DNA of 64,000 bases, taken from contig NZ_MNAH01000001.1 of NCBI RefSeq assembly GCF_001976065.1, positions 787,952-851,951 of the forward strand. The letters run 5' to 3'. This DNA is from Pseudomonas putida. GTDB lineage: Bacteria; Pseudomonadota; Gammaproteobacteria; Pseudomonadales; Pseudomonadaceae. The position numbers and the translations under genes were made by a program. Numbering within the stretch: the stretch's first letter is position 1; each line of letters opens with the position of its first letter. This document shows, in pieces, positions 37,751 through 47,079 of the stretch. The notes beneath the pieces were generated by a model. That model worked only from the letters and a program-made list of their open reading frames with translations, did not search any database and was not told the DNA's origin.

Positions 37751-38707
37751 ATGAAGCTGCCATTCGCTGGACGTCTTCTTGCTGTCGCACTACTGGCTGG
37801 CGCAACCGCCGCGCTGCCTGTTTCTTCGGCGTTCGCCCAGACGCCCGAAAAACCTAAAGTCGCGCTGGTAATGAAGTCCCTGGCCAACGAATTCTTCCTG
37901 ACCATGGAAGACGGTGCCAAGGCCTACCAGAAAGAACACTCTGCCGAGTTCGAGCTCATCTCCAACGGCATCAAGGACGAAACGGACACTGCCAACCAGA
38001 TCCGCATCGTCGAGCAGATGATCGTTTCCAAAGTCGATGCGCTGGTGATTGCGCCGGCTGATTCCAAGGCCATGGTGCCGGTGATCAAGAAAGCCGTCGA
38101 CGCCGGCATCACCGTGATCAACATCGACAATCAGCTGGACCCGGCCGTGGTCAAGAGCAAGAACATCAGCGTGCCGTTCGTGGGGCCCGACAACCGCAAG
38201 GGCGCGCGGCTGGTGGGTGAATATCTGGCCAAGAAACTCAAGGCCGGAGATGAGGTCGGCATCATCGAAGGGGTGTCCACCACCACCAATGCCCAGGCCC
38301 GCACCGCAGGTTTCAAGGATGCGATGGAGGCGGCGCAGATCAAGGTCGTGTCCGTGCAATCGGGCGACTGGGAAATCAACAAGGGCAACCAGGTTGCCTC
38401 CTCGATGCTCAGCGAGTACCCGAACATCAAGGCCTTGCTGGCCGGCAACGACAGCATGGCCGTAGGCGTGGTGTCGGCCGTGCGTGCCGCGGGCAAGGCC
38501 GGCCAGGTCCAGGTGGTCGGTTACGACAACATCAATGCCATCAAGCCGATGCTCAAGGATGGCCGTGTCCTGGCCACCGCCGATCAGTTTGCCGCCAAGC
38601 AGGCGGTATTCGGCATCGAGACCGCGTTGAAGATCATCAAGGGCGAGACAGTCGACAGCGGCACCAACGGCGTGATCGAAACTCCGGTAGAGCTGGTTAC
38701 ACAGTAA
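37751..38707 (+). CDS. rbsB: Ribose ABC transporter, periplasmic binding protein
   Basis: Protein of 318 residues with a signal peptide ending A-F-A-Q-T. V-A-L-V-M-K-S-L-A-N-E-F-F, A-L-V-I-A-P-A-D-S, I-N-I-D-N-Q-L-D and V-G-Y-D-N-I-N-A-I are ribose-binding-protein motifs. It captures ribose in the periplasm. It is the first gene of the operon, 58 bases after the operator. Confidence 0.94.
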   Translation: MKLPFAGRLLAVALLAGATAALPVSSAFAQTPEKPKVALVMKSLANEFFLTMEDGAKAYQKEHSAEFELISNGIKDETDTANQIRIVEQMIVSKVDALVIAPADSKAMVPVIKKAVDAGITVINIDNQLDPAVVKSKNISVPFVGPDNRKGARLVGEYLAKKLKAGDEVGIIEGVSTTTNAQARTAGFKDAMEAAQIKVVSVQSGDWEINKGNQVASSMLSEYPNIKALLAGNDSMAVGVVSAVRAAGKAGQVQVVGYDNINAIKPMLKDGRVLATADQFAAKQAVFGIETALKIIKGETVDSGTNGVIETPVELVTQ

Positions 38708-38761
38708 TTTTGCGGCGACACAATGACGCTCGCCCTTCCCGGCGAGCGCATGGAGAGTTTT

Positions 38762-40315
38762 ATGTCTGTTAGCGCGACGCACGCTGTCCTGTCGGTCAGC
38801 GGCATTGGCAAGACTTACGCCCAGCCGGTCCTGGCCGGCATCGACCTCACGCTCATGCGCGGCGAGGTGCTGGCACTGACCGGCGAGAACGGCGCGGGCA
38901 AAAGCACCCTGTCGAAGATCATCGGCGGACTGGTCACGCCGACCACCGGGCAGATGCAGTTTCAGGGGCAGGATTACCGACCGGGAAGCCGCACCCAGGC
39001 CGAAGACCTGGGCATCCGCATGGTCATGCAGGAGCTCAACCTGTTGCCGACCCTGTCGGTGGCGGAAAACCTGTTCCTGCACAAGCTGCCCAGCACCGCT
39101 GGCTGGATCAACCGCAAACAACTGCGCCGGGCTGCGATCGAGGCCATGGCTCAGGTCGGGCTCGACGCGATCGACCCGGACATGCTGGTGGGCGAACTGG
39201 GCATCGGTCATCAGCAGATGGTCGAGATCGCACGCAACCTCATCGGTGATTGCCATGTGCTGATCCTCGATGAGCCGACCGCGATGCTGACCAACCGTGA
39301 AGTCGAAATGCTGTTCGAGCAGATCACGCGGCTGCAGGCCCGTGGCGTGTCGATCATCTACATCTCCCACCGCCTCGAAGAACTGGCTCGGGTGGCCCAG
39401 CGCATTGCGGTCCTGCGTGACGGCAATCTGGTGTGCGTCGAGCCGATGGCCAACTACAACAGTGAGCAACTGGTCACGCTGATGGTCGGGCGCGAGCTGG
39501 GCGAGCACCTCGACATGGGGCCGCGCGACATTGGCGCTGCGGCATTGACGGTCAAGGGGCTGACCCGCGCCGACAAGGTGCGGGATGTGTCCTTCGAAGT
39601 GCGGGCCGGGGAGATCTTCGGCATTTCTGGATTGATCGGGGCAGGGCGCACCGAGTTGCTGCGGTTGATCTACGGCGCGGACACCGCGGACAGCGGCACG
39701 GTGGCCCTGGGTTCACCGGCGCAGGTGGTGAATATCCGCTCTCCGGTGGACGCAGTCGGGTATGGCATCGCCCTGATCACCGAGGACCGCAAGGGCGAGG
39801 GCCTGCTGCTCACGCAATCGATCAGCGCGAACATTGCGCTGGGCAACATGCCCGGTATTTCCAGCGGCGGCCTGGTCAACACAGGCGATGAGGCGGCGCT
39901 GGCCCAGCGTCAGATCGACGCCATGCGCATCCGCAGTTCCGGGCCGGCGCAGTTGGTGTCCGAGCTGTCCGGTGGCAACCAGCAGAAAGTGGTGATCGGT
40001 CGCTGGCTGGAGCGTGATTGCTCGGTGCTGCTGTTCGACGAGCCGACCCGGGGCATCGATGTCGGCGCCAAGTTCGACATCTACGCGCTGCTCGGCGAAC
40101 TGACGCGCCAGGGCAAGGCGTTGGTGGTGGTGTCCAGCGACCTGCGCGAATTGATGTTGATCTGCGACCGCATCGGCGTGCTCTCGGCGGGGCGTCTGAT
40201 CGACACCTTCGAGCGCGACAGCTGGACCCAGGATGATTTGCTTGCCGCCGCGTTCGCCGGCTACCAGAAACGTGATGCGCTGCTTAACGAAGCGGCGCCT
40301 AGGGATCTTCAATGA
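38762..40315 (+). CDS. rbsA: Ribose ABC transporter, double ATPase subunit
   Basis: Protein of 517 residues with two fused ABC domains. The first has Walker A G-E-N-G-A-G-K-S-T. The second has the degenerate G-L-I-G-A-G-R-T-E, usual for sugar ATPases of this class. The later signature L-S-G-G-N-Q-Q-K-V and Walker B V-L-L-F-D-E-P-T-R-G-I-D are intact. ATG 38762 follows GGAGAG. It overlaps rbsC by 4 bases. Confidence 0.93.
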   Translation: MSVSATHAVLSVSGIGKTYAQPVLAGIDLTLMRGEVLALTGENGAGKSTLSKIIGGLVTPTTGQMQFQGQDYRPGSRTQAEDLGIRMVMQELNLLPTLSVAENLFLHKLPSTAGWINRKQLRRAAIEAMAQVGLDAIDPDMLVGELGIGHQQMVEIARNLIGDCHVLILDEPTAMLTNREVEMLFEQITRLQARGVSIIYISHRLEELARVAQRIAVLRDGNLVCVEPMANYNSEQLVTLMVGRELGEHLDMGPRDIGAAALTVKGLTRADKVRDVSFEVRAGEIFGISGLIGAGRTELLRLIYGADTADSGTVALGSPAQVVNIRSPVDAVGYGIALITEDRKGEGLLLTQSISANIALGNMPGISSGGLVNTGDEAALAQRQIDAMRIRSSGPAQLVSELSGGNQQKVVIGRWLERDCSVLLFDEPTRGIDVGAKFDIYALLGELTRQGKALVVVSSDLRELMLICDRIGVLSAGRLIDTFERDSWTQDDLLAAAFAGYQKRDALLNEAAPRDLQ

Positions 40316-41289
40316 AAACCGCAACTTCGGCCGGCCAACGCAGCGGCAATTTCTACGGGCTGGGCACTTACCTGGGGCTGGCCGGTGCCTTGCTGGCCAT
40401 GATCGTGCTGTTCTCGACCCTGAGCAGCCATTTCCTTTCCTATAACACCTTCAGCACCTTGGCCAACCAGATTCCGGACTTGATGGTCCTGGCGGTCGGC
40501 ATGACCTTCGTGCTGATCATCGGCGGCATCGATCTGTCAGTGGGTTCGGTGCTGGCGCTCGCCGCGTCGACGGTCAGCGTGGCGATTCTCGGCTGGGGCT
40601 GGAGCGTACTGCCCGCGGCATTGCTCGGCATGGCGGCTGCCGCGCTGGCGGGGACCGTCACCGGTTCGATCACCGTGGCCTGGCGGATTCCGTCGTTCAT
40701 CGTGTCCCTGGGGGTGCTGGAAATGGCTCGTGGCCTGGCCTACCAGATGACCGGCTCGCGCACGGCCTACATCGGTGATGCCTTTGCCTGGCTGTCCAAC
40801 CCGATCGCCTTCGGCATTTCGCCGTCGTTCATCATTGCCTTGCTGATCATTTTCATCGCCCAGGCCGTGTTGACCCGTACCGTGTTCGGCCGTTACCTGA
40901 TCGGCATCGGCACCAACGAGGAAGCGGTGCGCCTGGCGGGGATCAATCCGAAACCCTACAAGATCCTGGTGTTCAGCCTGATGGGGCTGCTGGCCGGTAT
41001 CGCCGCGTTGTTCCAGATTTCGCGCCTGGAAGCGGCGGACCCCAATGCCGGCTCCGGACTGGAGCTGCAAGTGATCGCTGCCGTGGTGATCGGCGGCACG
41101 AGTCTGATGGGTGGGCGCGGTTCGGTCATCAGCACCTTCTTCGGCGTCCTGATCATTTCCGTATTGGCGGCCGGTCTGGCGCAGATCGGCGCCACCGAGC
41201 CGACCAAACGCATCATCACTGGCGCTGTGATCGTGGTGGCGGTGGTGCTGGATACTTATCGCAGTCAGCGCGCAAGCCGGCGGACCTGA
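40312..41289 (+). CDS. rbsC: Ribose ABC transporter, permease
   Basis: Protein of 325 residues with eight to ten hydrophobic segments. G-G-I-D-L-S-V-G-S-V-L-A and G-R-Y-L-I-G-I-G-T-N-E-E-A-V-R-L-A-G are the ribose-permease hallmarks. It forms the channel with RbsA at the inner membrane. It is coupled to rbsA by a four-base overlap. Confidence 0.94.
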   Translation: MKTATSAGQRSGNFYGLGTYLGLAGALLAMIVLFSTLSSHFLSYNTFSTLANQIPDLMVLAVGMTFVLIIGGIDLSVGSVLALAASTVSVAILGWGWSVLPAALLGMAAAALAGTVTGSITVAWRIPSFIVSLGVLEMARGLAYQMTGSRTAYIGDAFAWLSNPIAFGISPSFIIALLIIFIAQAVLTRTVFGRYLIGIGTNEEAVRLAGINPKPYKILVFSLMGLLAGIAALFQISRLEAADPNAGSGLELQVIAAVVIGGTSLMGGRGSVISTFFGVLIISVLAAGLAQIGATEPTKRIITGAVIVVAVVLDTYRSQRASRRT

Positions 41290-41292
41290 GTC

Positions 41293-42312
41293 ATGGCAAC
41301 GATCAAGGATGTAGCAGCACTGGCGGGTATTTCCTACACCACGGTTTCCCACGTGGTGAACAAGACCCGTCCGGTCAGTGAAGAAGTACGGGTCAAGGTC
41401 GAGGCGGCGATCAAGACCCTCGACTACGTGCCGAGTGCCGTGGCCCGGTCTCTCAAGGCCAAGACCACGGCAACCATCGGCCTGCTGGTGCCCAACAGCC
41501 TCAACCCGTACTTCGCCGAGTTGGCGCGGGGTATCGAGGATTACTGTGAGCGCAATGGTTACTGCGTGATCCTGTGCAATTCGGATGACAACCCGGACAA
41601 GCAGCGCAGCTACCTGCGGGTATTGCTGGAGAAACGCATCGACGGGCTGATCGTCGCCTCGGCCGGTGGCGATATCGGGCTGGCCCAGGGCCTGGCGAAC
41701 GTGCGCACGCCGATGGTGATCGTCGACCGCGGGCTTGACGGCGTCGATGCGGACCTGGTGCGCATCGACCACGAGTACGGCGCCTACCTGGCGACAAGGC
41801 ATTTGCTGGAGTTGGGCCATCGGGATATCGCCACCATCAGCGGCCCGGCCATCACCAGCGTGGCGCAGATGCGCCTGGCCGGGTTTTGCCGGGCCCTTGC
41901 AGAGGCCGGCATCAGTGTTGCACCCGAGCGCATGCTCGAAAGCGATTTCACCAGCACCGGCGGTTACAGCGCCGCCGCGACGCTGCTGGAGCAGAATCCG
42001 CCCAGCGCGATTTTCGCCGCCAACGACATGATCGGCATCGGCGTACTGCGTGCCGCCGCCGAACGCAATATCCGCGTGCCCACGGACCTTTCGGTGATCG
42101 GCTTCGACGACATCCAGATCAGTCGTTATGTCTATCCGGCATTGACCACCGTGGGGCAATCGATCCTGCAGTTGGGCGAAATGGCGGCCGGGGTGTTGCT
42201 GCGCCGGATCGCCACGCCCTCACTGGCGACCGAACAACGGATCGTCACCCCCAGCATCGTCATGCGCGAATCGACCGCGCCATTGGTCGGGGTGTTTGCC
42301 CAATTCCGCTAA
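41293..42312 (+). CDS. rbsR: LacI-family ribose operon repressor
   Basis: Protein of 339 residues. The LacI headpiece is A-T-I-K-D-V-A-A-L-A-G-I-S-Y-T-T-V-S-H-V-V-N-K, followed by a periplasmic-binding-like sensor domain. It lies inside the operon it probably controls through the palindrome at 37678-37693. It is followed by three imperfect 17-base repeats. Confidence 0.93.
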   Translation: MATIKDVAALAGISYTTVSHVVNKTRPVSEEVRVKVEAAIKTLDYVPSAVARSLKAKTTATIGLLVPNSLNPYFAELARGIEDYCERNGYCVILCNSDDNPDKQRSYLRVLLEKRIDGLIVASAGGDIGLAQGLANVRTPMVIVDRGLDGVDADLVRIDHEYGAYLATRHLLELGHRDIATISGPAITSVAQMRLAGFCRALAEAGISVAPERMLESDFTSTGGYSAAATLLEQNPPSAIFAANDMIGIGVLRAAAERNIRVPTDLSVIGFDDIQISRYVYPALTTVGQSILQLGEMAAGVLLRRIATPSLATEQRIVTPSIVMRESTAPLVGVFAQFR

Positions 42313-42360
42313 ACCAAAAGCACCGTTAAACCAAAGGCACCGCTGAATCCAAAGCAGCGC
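42310..42360. repeat. Three imperfect 17-bp tandem repeats between rbsR and rbsK
   Basis: The units start TAAACCAAAAGCACCGT (42310), TAAACCAAAGGCACCGC (42327) and TGAATCCAAAGCAGCGC (42344). The first contains the rbsR stop codon. The repeats fill almost the whole gap before rbsK. Their role is unknown. Confidence 0.75.
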
Positions 42361-42373
42361 TGAAACCGTCTTG

Positions 42374-43306
42374 ATGAGTAGCAACGCAATGTCAGCAAAA
42401 GTAGTGGTAGTCGGCAGCTTGAACATGGACCTGGTGACCCGGGCGCCACGCTTGCCCCGTGGTGGAGAAACACTGATCGGCCAGTCGTTTTCGACGGTGT
42501 GTGGCGGCAAGGGGGCGAACCAGGCGGTGGCGGCTGCGCGCCTCGGTGCTCAGGTGTCGATGGTCGGCTGCGTGGGCAGCGATGCCTATGGCCAGGTGTT
42601 ACGCCAGGCGTTGCTGGACGAAGGCATCGATTGCCGGGCTGTCAGTGTCGTGGACGGTACCAGTGGCGTGGCGTTGATCGTGGTCGACGACAACAGCCAG
42701 AACGCCATCGTGATTGTCGCCGGGGCCAACGGCGCACTGACGCCAGCGGTGCTCGGCTGTTTTGACGCGGTGCTGCAGGAGGCGGACGTGATCATCTGTC
42801 AGCTGGAGATGCCCGATGCCACGGTCGGCCATGCGCTCAAGCGTGCCCGTGAGCTGGGCAAGATCGTGATCCTCAACCCTGCGCCGGCCAGTCAACCGTT
42901 GCCGGCGGATTGGTATGCGTCCATCGACTACCTGATCCCCAACGAAAGCGAAGCGGCGGCGCTCAGCGGTTTACCAGTGGACTCTTTGCCATCGGCGCAG
43001 ATCGCGGCCACTCGCCTGATCGAGATGGGCGCCGGCAAGGTCATCATCACCCTTGGCGCCCAGGGCTCGTTGTTTGCCGATGGCAAAGGTTTCGAACATT
43101 TTCCGGCGCCGAGCGTGAAGGCGCTCGACACCACAGCGGCGGGCGATACCTTTGTTGGCGGCTTCGCCGCAGCGCTCGTAGCCGGCCAGAGCGAAGCCCA
43201 GGCGATCCGTTTCGGGCAGCTCGCCGCCGCGTTGTCGGTCACCCGGGCTGGCGCGCAACCCTCGATTCCCACCTTGGCTGATGTGCAGGCGTTTGAAGCA
43301 CCATGA
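42374..43306 (+). CDS. rbsK: Ribokinase
   Basis: Protein of 310 residues of the PfkB family. [10 protein letters not shown] and [15 protein letters not shown] form the sugar site. [13 protein letters not shown] holds the catalytic aspartate and anion hole. It phosphorylates ribose to ribose-5-phosphate. The start may be ATG 42374 or ATG 42389; neither has a strong ribosome site. It overlaps rbsD as ATGA. Confidence 0.93.
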   Translation: MSSNAMSAKVVVVGSLNMDLVTRAPRLPRGGETLIGQSFSTVCGGKGANQAVAAARLGAQVSMVGCVGSDAYGQVLRQALLDEGIDCRAVSVVDGTSGVALIVVDDNSQNAIVIVAGANGALTPAVLGCFDAVLQEADVIICQLEMPDATVGHALKRARELGKIVILNPAPASQPLPADWYASIDYLIPNESEAAALSGLPVDSLPSAQIAATRLIEMGAGKVIITLGAQGSLFADGKGFEHFPAPSVKALDTTAAGDTFVGGFAAALVAGQSEAQAIRFGQLAAALSVTRAGAQPSIPTLADVQAFEAP

Positions 43307-43707
43307 AAAAGACCCCTTTGCTCAATGTCGCGCTGTCGCGGCTGATTGCCTCCCTGGGGCATGGCGACACGGTGGTGATCGGCGATGCGGGACTGCCGGT
43401 GCCGCCCGGTGTCGAACTGATCGATCTGGCCCTGACCCAGGGCATACCGGATTTCGTCAGCACCTTGAAAGTCGTGCTCAGTGAGATGCAGGTCGAAAGC
43501 CATGTGCTGGCACAGGAGATCCTCGTCAGGCAACCACCGGCACTGGCGGCCCTGAACGCGCTGGATGCCGAAGGTGCGCTGGGGCGGCGCGAACTGCTCA
43601 GTCATGAGCAGTTCAAGGTCCTCAGTCGACAGGCGCGGGCGATCGTGCGCACCGGCGAGTGCCAGCCTTACTGCAATATCATACTGGTTGCCGGAGTGAC
43701 GTTTTGA
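43303..43707 (+). CDS. rbsD: D-ribose pyranase
   Basis: Protein of 134 residues. The catalytic histidine is in [18 protein letters not shown], the RbsD signature. It converts ribopyranose to the furanose form used by ribokinase. Overlaps at both ends tie it to rbsK and to the nucleoside hydrolase gene. Confidence 0.94.
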   Translation: MKKTPLLNVALSRLIASLGHGDTVVIGDAGLPVPPGVELIDLALTQGIPDFVSTLKVVLSEMQVESHVLAQEILVRQPPALAALNALDAEGALGRRELLSHEQFKVLSRQARAIVRTGECQPYCNIILVAGVTF

Positions 43708-44675
43708 TCAACACCACCGGCGCCCAGTCGCCACAACCAATCGACCTGATCATCGACACCGATCCCGGTGCCGACGACGTGATTGCCTTGCTGTTTGCCC
43801 TGGCATCGCCGCAAGCATTGAGCGTCCGTGCATTGACCACCGTCGCCGGCAACGTGCGCCTGGACAAAACCTCGCGCAATGCACGGCTTGCCCTTGAGTG
43901 GGCCGGGTGCGAAGAGGTGCCGGTGTACGCCGGAGCGCCGAAGCCGCTGATGCGCACGCCGATCTATGCCGAGCACGTCCATGGCGAGGAAGGTTTGCCG
44001 GGCGTCGCGGTGTATGAGCCCAAGCAAGGCCTGGCCGAGGGCAGTGCCATCGATTTCCTGATCGACACCTTGTTGGCCGCCAGGCCCCACAGCATGACCA
44101 TCGCCATGCTGGGCCCGCAGACCAACCTGGCCCTGGCGCTGATGCGCGAGCCGGCCATCGTTCGGGGTATCAAGGAAGTGGTGATCATGGGCGGTGCGCA
44201 CTTCAACGGCGGCAACATTACGCCGGTGGCGGAATTCAACCTGTTCGCCGATCCGCACGCTGCCGAGGTGGTGCTCAAGAGTGGCGTGAAGCTGGTCTAC
44301 CTGCCGCTGGACGTGACCCACAAGATCCTCACCAGTGATGCGCGCCTGGAGCGCATTGCGGCGTTGAACAACAAGGCCGGCAAGCTGGTGGGCGATATCC
44401 TGAAGGAGTGCATCGGCGGCGATATGGCGCGGTATGGCATCCCTGGTGGCCCGGTGCATGACGCCACGGTCATCGCCTATTTGCTCAAGCCGGATTTGTT
44501 CAGTGGCCGCTCGGTCAACCTGGTGGTCGACAGCCGCGAAGGCCCAACGTTCGGCCAGACCATCGTCGACTGGTATGACAGCCTCCAGGCGCCGAAAAAC
44601 GCTTTCTGGGTGGAAAGCGCAGACGCCCAGGGCTTCTTCGATCTATTGACCGAGCGCCTGGCGCGTCTGAAATAA
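43704..44675 (+). CDS. Inosine-uridine-preferring nucleoside hydrolase
   Basis: Protein of 323 residues from TTG 43704, which overlaps the rbsD stop as TTGA and has GGAG 7 bases upstream. The calcium-binding D-T-D-P-G-A-D-D motif is near the start. [14 protein letters not shown] and the late H-D-A-T-V-I-A-Y complete the site. It splits nucleosides into base and ribose, so its coupling to the rbs operon lets the cell feed on ribose from nucleosides. No signal peptide is seen, so it acts inside the cell. Confidence 0.92.
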   Translation: MINTTGAQSPQPIDLIIDTDPGADDVIALLFALASPQALSVRALTTVAGNVRLDKTSRNARLALEWAGCEEVPVYAGAPKPLMRTPIYAEHVHGEEGLPGVAVYEPKQGLAEGSAIDFLIDTLLAARPHSMTIAMLGPQTNLALALMREPAIVRGIKEVVIMGGAHFNGGNITPVAEFNLFADPHAAEVVLKSGVKLVYLPLDVTHKILTSDARLERIAALNNKAGKLVGDILKECIGGDMARYGIPGGPVHDATVIAYLLKPDLFSGRSVNLVVDSREGPTFGQTIVDWYDSLQAPKNAFWVESADAQGFFDLLTERLARLK

Positions 44676-44692
44676 GTCTTGAGCCTTGGGGG

Positions 44693-44902
44693 TTACTCGC
44701 GCTGCGAATGCCCGGCGCCGTGGTTGTTCGAGTGTTTTTCGAAGATCTGGTCGATGAAGGTCCGTGCCGCTTCGGTGCCCAAGTCCTTGACCAACAGGTC
44801 TATGCCGATGATGGCCAGCTCTTCCGGGCTGCCAGGGCTGTAAGAGATGTGGCCCTCTGGCCACTTGATCCTGATGTCGGCTTCGATACTGACGGTGTGC
44901 AT
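44693..44902 (-). CDS. Small hypothetical protein, 69 residues
   Basis: Begins M-H-T-V-S-I-E-A-D-I-R-I-K-W-P-E-G and contains A-R-T-F-I-D-Q-I-F-E-K-H. Soluble and acidic. It is convergent with the nucleoside hydrolase gene. I do not recognise the family, and the ribosome site is weak. Confidence 0.6.
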   Translation of the reverse strand: MHTVSIEADIRIKWPEGHISYSPGSPEELAIIGIDLLVKDLGTEAARTFIDQIFEKHSNNHGAGHSQRE

Positions 44903-45034
44903 GGTTGGGCTCGGGAGTCAGGGTAATTGTGAGTGTCGAGTTAATCATTTTATGGCGCTTTTGGCACTGCGACTTAGGCATGGGCGCAGGGCTATGCGAC
45001 ACTTGGTCTTAAACGGCATTACAAGGACTGCGCT

Positions 45035-45340
45035 GTGCAGATCGATTTGAACACGCCTGACGGCTTGACCCTTGAAGCGGTACGGCAAATGTTGGCAGCC
45101 GCCAGCGACGATGAACACACCCAACTGCGGGTGACCAAGGGCGGTATCGCCTATATTTCATCGGGGGTCGTGGGTGGCAGCGATATCGACGGCCTGCTGT
45201 TTCGCCTGGAAACCTGGGCCAAAGGCTCCGGTTATGTCGGGCGGGTGGCGGCGAGTGACGAAGTCTGGGTCATGCAGATCTACAACGCGTTGAAGCAGAA
45301 CTGGCCAAAACCGGCGTTTGACTACATCGACGTGTACTGA
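45035..45340 (+). CDS. Small hypothetical protein, 101 residues
   Basis: Starts at GTG 45035, with AAGGAC upstream (M-Q-I-D-L-N-T-P-D-G-L-T-L). It is a compact soluble alpha/beta protein with G-G-I-A-Y-I-S-S-G-V-V-G-G and an aromatic C-terminus. The family is unknown to me. It lies between two other small genes without a shared operon. Confidence 0.72.
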   Translation: MQIDLNTPDGLTLEAVRQMLAAASDDEHTQLRVTKGGIAYISSGVVGGSDIDGLLFRLETWAKGSGYVGRVAASDEVWVMQIYNALKQNWPKPAFDYIDVY

Positions 45341-45510
45341 AGGCTGTTCATATCCAGTCACGATTGAAAGATGAAGGGCAGGGCGCAGCTCAGGCAAACT
45401 TGCCGTTTGTCCGTTGTGAAGGGCAGGGTGCCGGGCTCCCCGTGAAACCAAACGCCAGATTGGCGGTCGCAAGAATTCAGCTAAATCATCGAAATAAATA
45501 AGGAGGCGTC

Positions 45511-45828
45511 ATGCCTTGGAAGCTCGCGTCATTGGGTACTGTGCTGGCTGCTGCCATGCTGGCTGGTTGCAGCACGGCCACCACCGAGCCGACTGACCCA
45601 GCCACTACCACGGAGTCAGGTCATAGTCGTTGCGAGGCCAAGGCGGCCGAATTCGCCATCGGCAAACAGGCATCGCCGCAACTGCTGGAGCAGGCGCGCA
45701 CCCGTGCAGGCGCACAGAACGCACGGTTCCTGCAGCCTAACGACATGGTCACGCTGGAGTACCGCTCCGATCGCCTGAACCTCAACACCGATGCCAATCG
45801 GGTGGTCACCCGCGTCAACTGCGGCTGA
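45511..45828 (+). CDS. Lipoprotein, I78-type peptidase inhibitor family
   Basis: Protein of 105 residues. A lipobox L-A-G-C puts the lipidated cysteine near residue 20. The mature part, C-E-A-K-A-A-E-F-A-I-G-K-Q-A-S-P-Q-L then D-M-V-T-L-E-Y-R-S-D-R-L-N, resembles inhibitor family I78 (elastase-inhibitor-like), with its conserved disulfide cysteines and R-S-D-R-L-N. AAGGAGG precedes the ATG. The protease target is unknown. Confidence 0.82.
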   Translation: MPWKLASLGTVLAAAMLAGCSTATTEPTDPATTTESGHSRCEAKAAEFAIGKQASPQLLEQARTRAGAQNARFLQPNDMVTLEYRSDRLNLNTDANRVVTRVNCG

Positions 45829-45852
45829 TCGTCAGGCTTTTGAATCGCCCAT

Positions 45853-45884
45853 AAAAAACCCCGTCACATGGACGGGGTTTTTTT
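45853..45884. terminator. Bidirectional terminator
   Basis: AAAAAACCCCGTC and GACGGGGTTTTTTT around a short ACATG loop, between the I78-type gene and the cold-shock gene. Confidence 0.9.
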
Positions 45885-45898
45885 AGTGCGCCTGGAAA

Positions 45899-46111
45899 TT
45901 ACTCTGGGCGAACTTGAGCAGCTTGCATACCCTTTTGGCCTTTCTCAGCCACGAAGGAAACAGTCTGGCCTTCTTTCAGGCTTTTGAAACCGTCGCTTTC
46001 GATAGCTTTGAAGTGTACGAACAGGTCGTCACCGCCACCTTGAGGAGTGATGAAGCCGAAGCCTTTTTCATCGTTGAACCATTTAACGGTGCCGGTTTGG
46101 CGATTAGACAT
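45899..46111 (-). CDS. Cold-shock domain protein (CspA family)
   Basis: Protein of 70 residues. [16 protein letters not shown] and D-L-F-V-H-F carry the two RNA-binding motifs. It binds single-stranded RNA/DNA and helps translation in the cold or during stress. ATG 46111 follows GGAGATACACC. A longer frame from 46216 only covers the leader. The 150-base upstream stretch is probably the long untranslated leader usual for csp genes. Confidence 0.93.
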   Translation of the reverse strand: MSNRQTGTVKWFNDEKGFGFITPQGGGDDLFVHFKAIESDGFKSLKEGQTVSFVAEKGQKGMQAAQVRPE

Positions 46112-46403
46112 GGTGTATCTCCAAGAAACATATATTTTCAGTAGTACTGTGCTGCTCAGGCCAACTGGGCACACCCGAGTATCATAGTCGAAATGTTCGC
46201 TTTGGGAGCCCCCCACAGCGGTTGTTTGCCCTACAGTCGCACATTCTTTGTTGGCTGATGTGGCTGAAAGCCCCGTATTTAAAGGCTTTCAGCGCAAAGT
46301 AAACGCTATAAAAAAAGCTGTAAAACCTGAATAAAATGTACGAAAGGGCCAGATTGAGCGGCTTTTTACCGGCAAATCATGGCCTGAAAGCACGGGTGAG
46401 GGG

Positions 46404-46706
46404 TCATTTAGCCTCTTTGCTGGTGGCCTTGCAGGCTGCAATCTTGCCCAGGGCCGCTTTCTTCAATTCATCACTGGCAGTGTTGTTCATCAAGGCCTGG
46501 ATATCGCTGGCCGGGTACGACTTGATCGCATCGGCGCCACAGGCGCAGTGGGATTTCGCCGCTGGCGTGCCGATCTTCTCCGCGGCCGCAGGCACGCACT
46601 GCGCCATGTATTTCTCCCGTTCGCCCTTGGGCCATTCTGCATGGGCTGCCAGGGGCAGCATTAGAACGACGGGGGCGATGACGGCGAACAAACGATTCAG
46701 ACGCAT
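46404..46706 (-). CDS. Small exported cysteine-containing protein
   Basis: Protein of 100 residues from ATG 46706, preceded by AAGGAG. A signal peptide (M-R-L-N-R-L-F-A-V-I-A-P-V-V-L-M-L, cleavage near A-H-A) leads to a mature part with four cysteines (Q-C-V-P, H-C-A-C-G, A-C-K). The spacing suggests two disulfides or a small redox/metal site. I do not recognise the family. Confidence 0.78.
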   Translation of the reverse strand: MRLNRLFAVIAPVVLMLPLAAHAEWPKGEREKYMAQCVPAAAEKIGTPAAKSHCACGADAIKSYPASDIQALMNNTASDELKKAALGKIAACKATSKEAK

Positions 46707-47079
46707 GCTGGGATGCTCCTTGTGGGTCAATGTCTTGTTATCTGAGGGGTAAAGCGCGGTTCAAGTTCAGCACTCTGGCATAAAACAGCGGATTTGCCCC
46801 GCCAGAAAACCTCTTCACCGCCACGACCGTTCATCTGTGCTAGCATGCCTGGCTCGGGCGTTCGCAGGCGCCGGTCGACCTTCAGTCCCGGCCGCGGCAG
46901 ATGCCCGATTAACCCTGATTTGAATCCCAGTCACTCTGGTTCGATTTTCCGGTTGGCCGCAAGGCTCCTGCCGCTGTAAGGCAGGCGTTCGTCATTGAAT
47001 GGCCTGGATCGGATCTTGTACTGGCTCATCCCAACCCACGTGACCTTTGGTAGGGGTCACCACTAGGAGAGGAGGCGCC
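46707..47079 (+). promoter_or_regulatory. Promoter and leader region of thrS
   Basis: About 370 bases without a gene. An extended -10 (TGC-TAGCAT, 46838-46846) suggests a start near 46853 and a leader of about 227 bases. Close to the gene GTGACC...GGTCAC (47040-47060) can form a hairpin, followed by a strong GGAGAGGAGG ribosome site. A regulatory role for the leader is possible but not shown. Confidence 0.5.

Noticed and set aside
42310..42360. Possible CRISPR-like array
   Set aside because: The 17-base units are contiguous without spacers and degenerate, and no cas genes are present. The REPINs elsewhere are also not CRISPR arrays.
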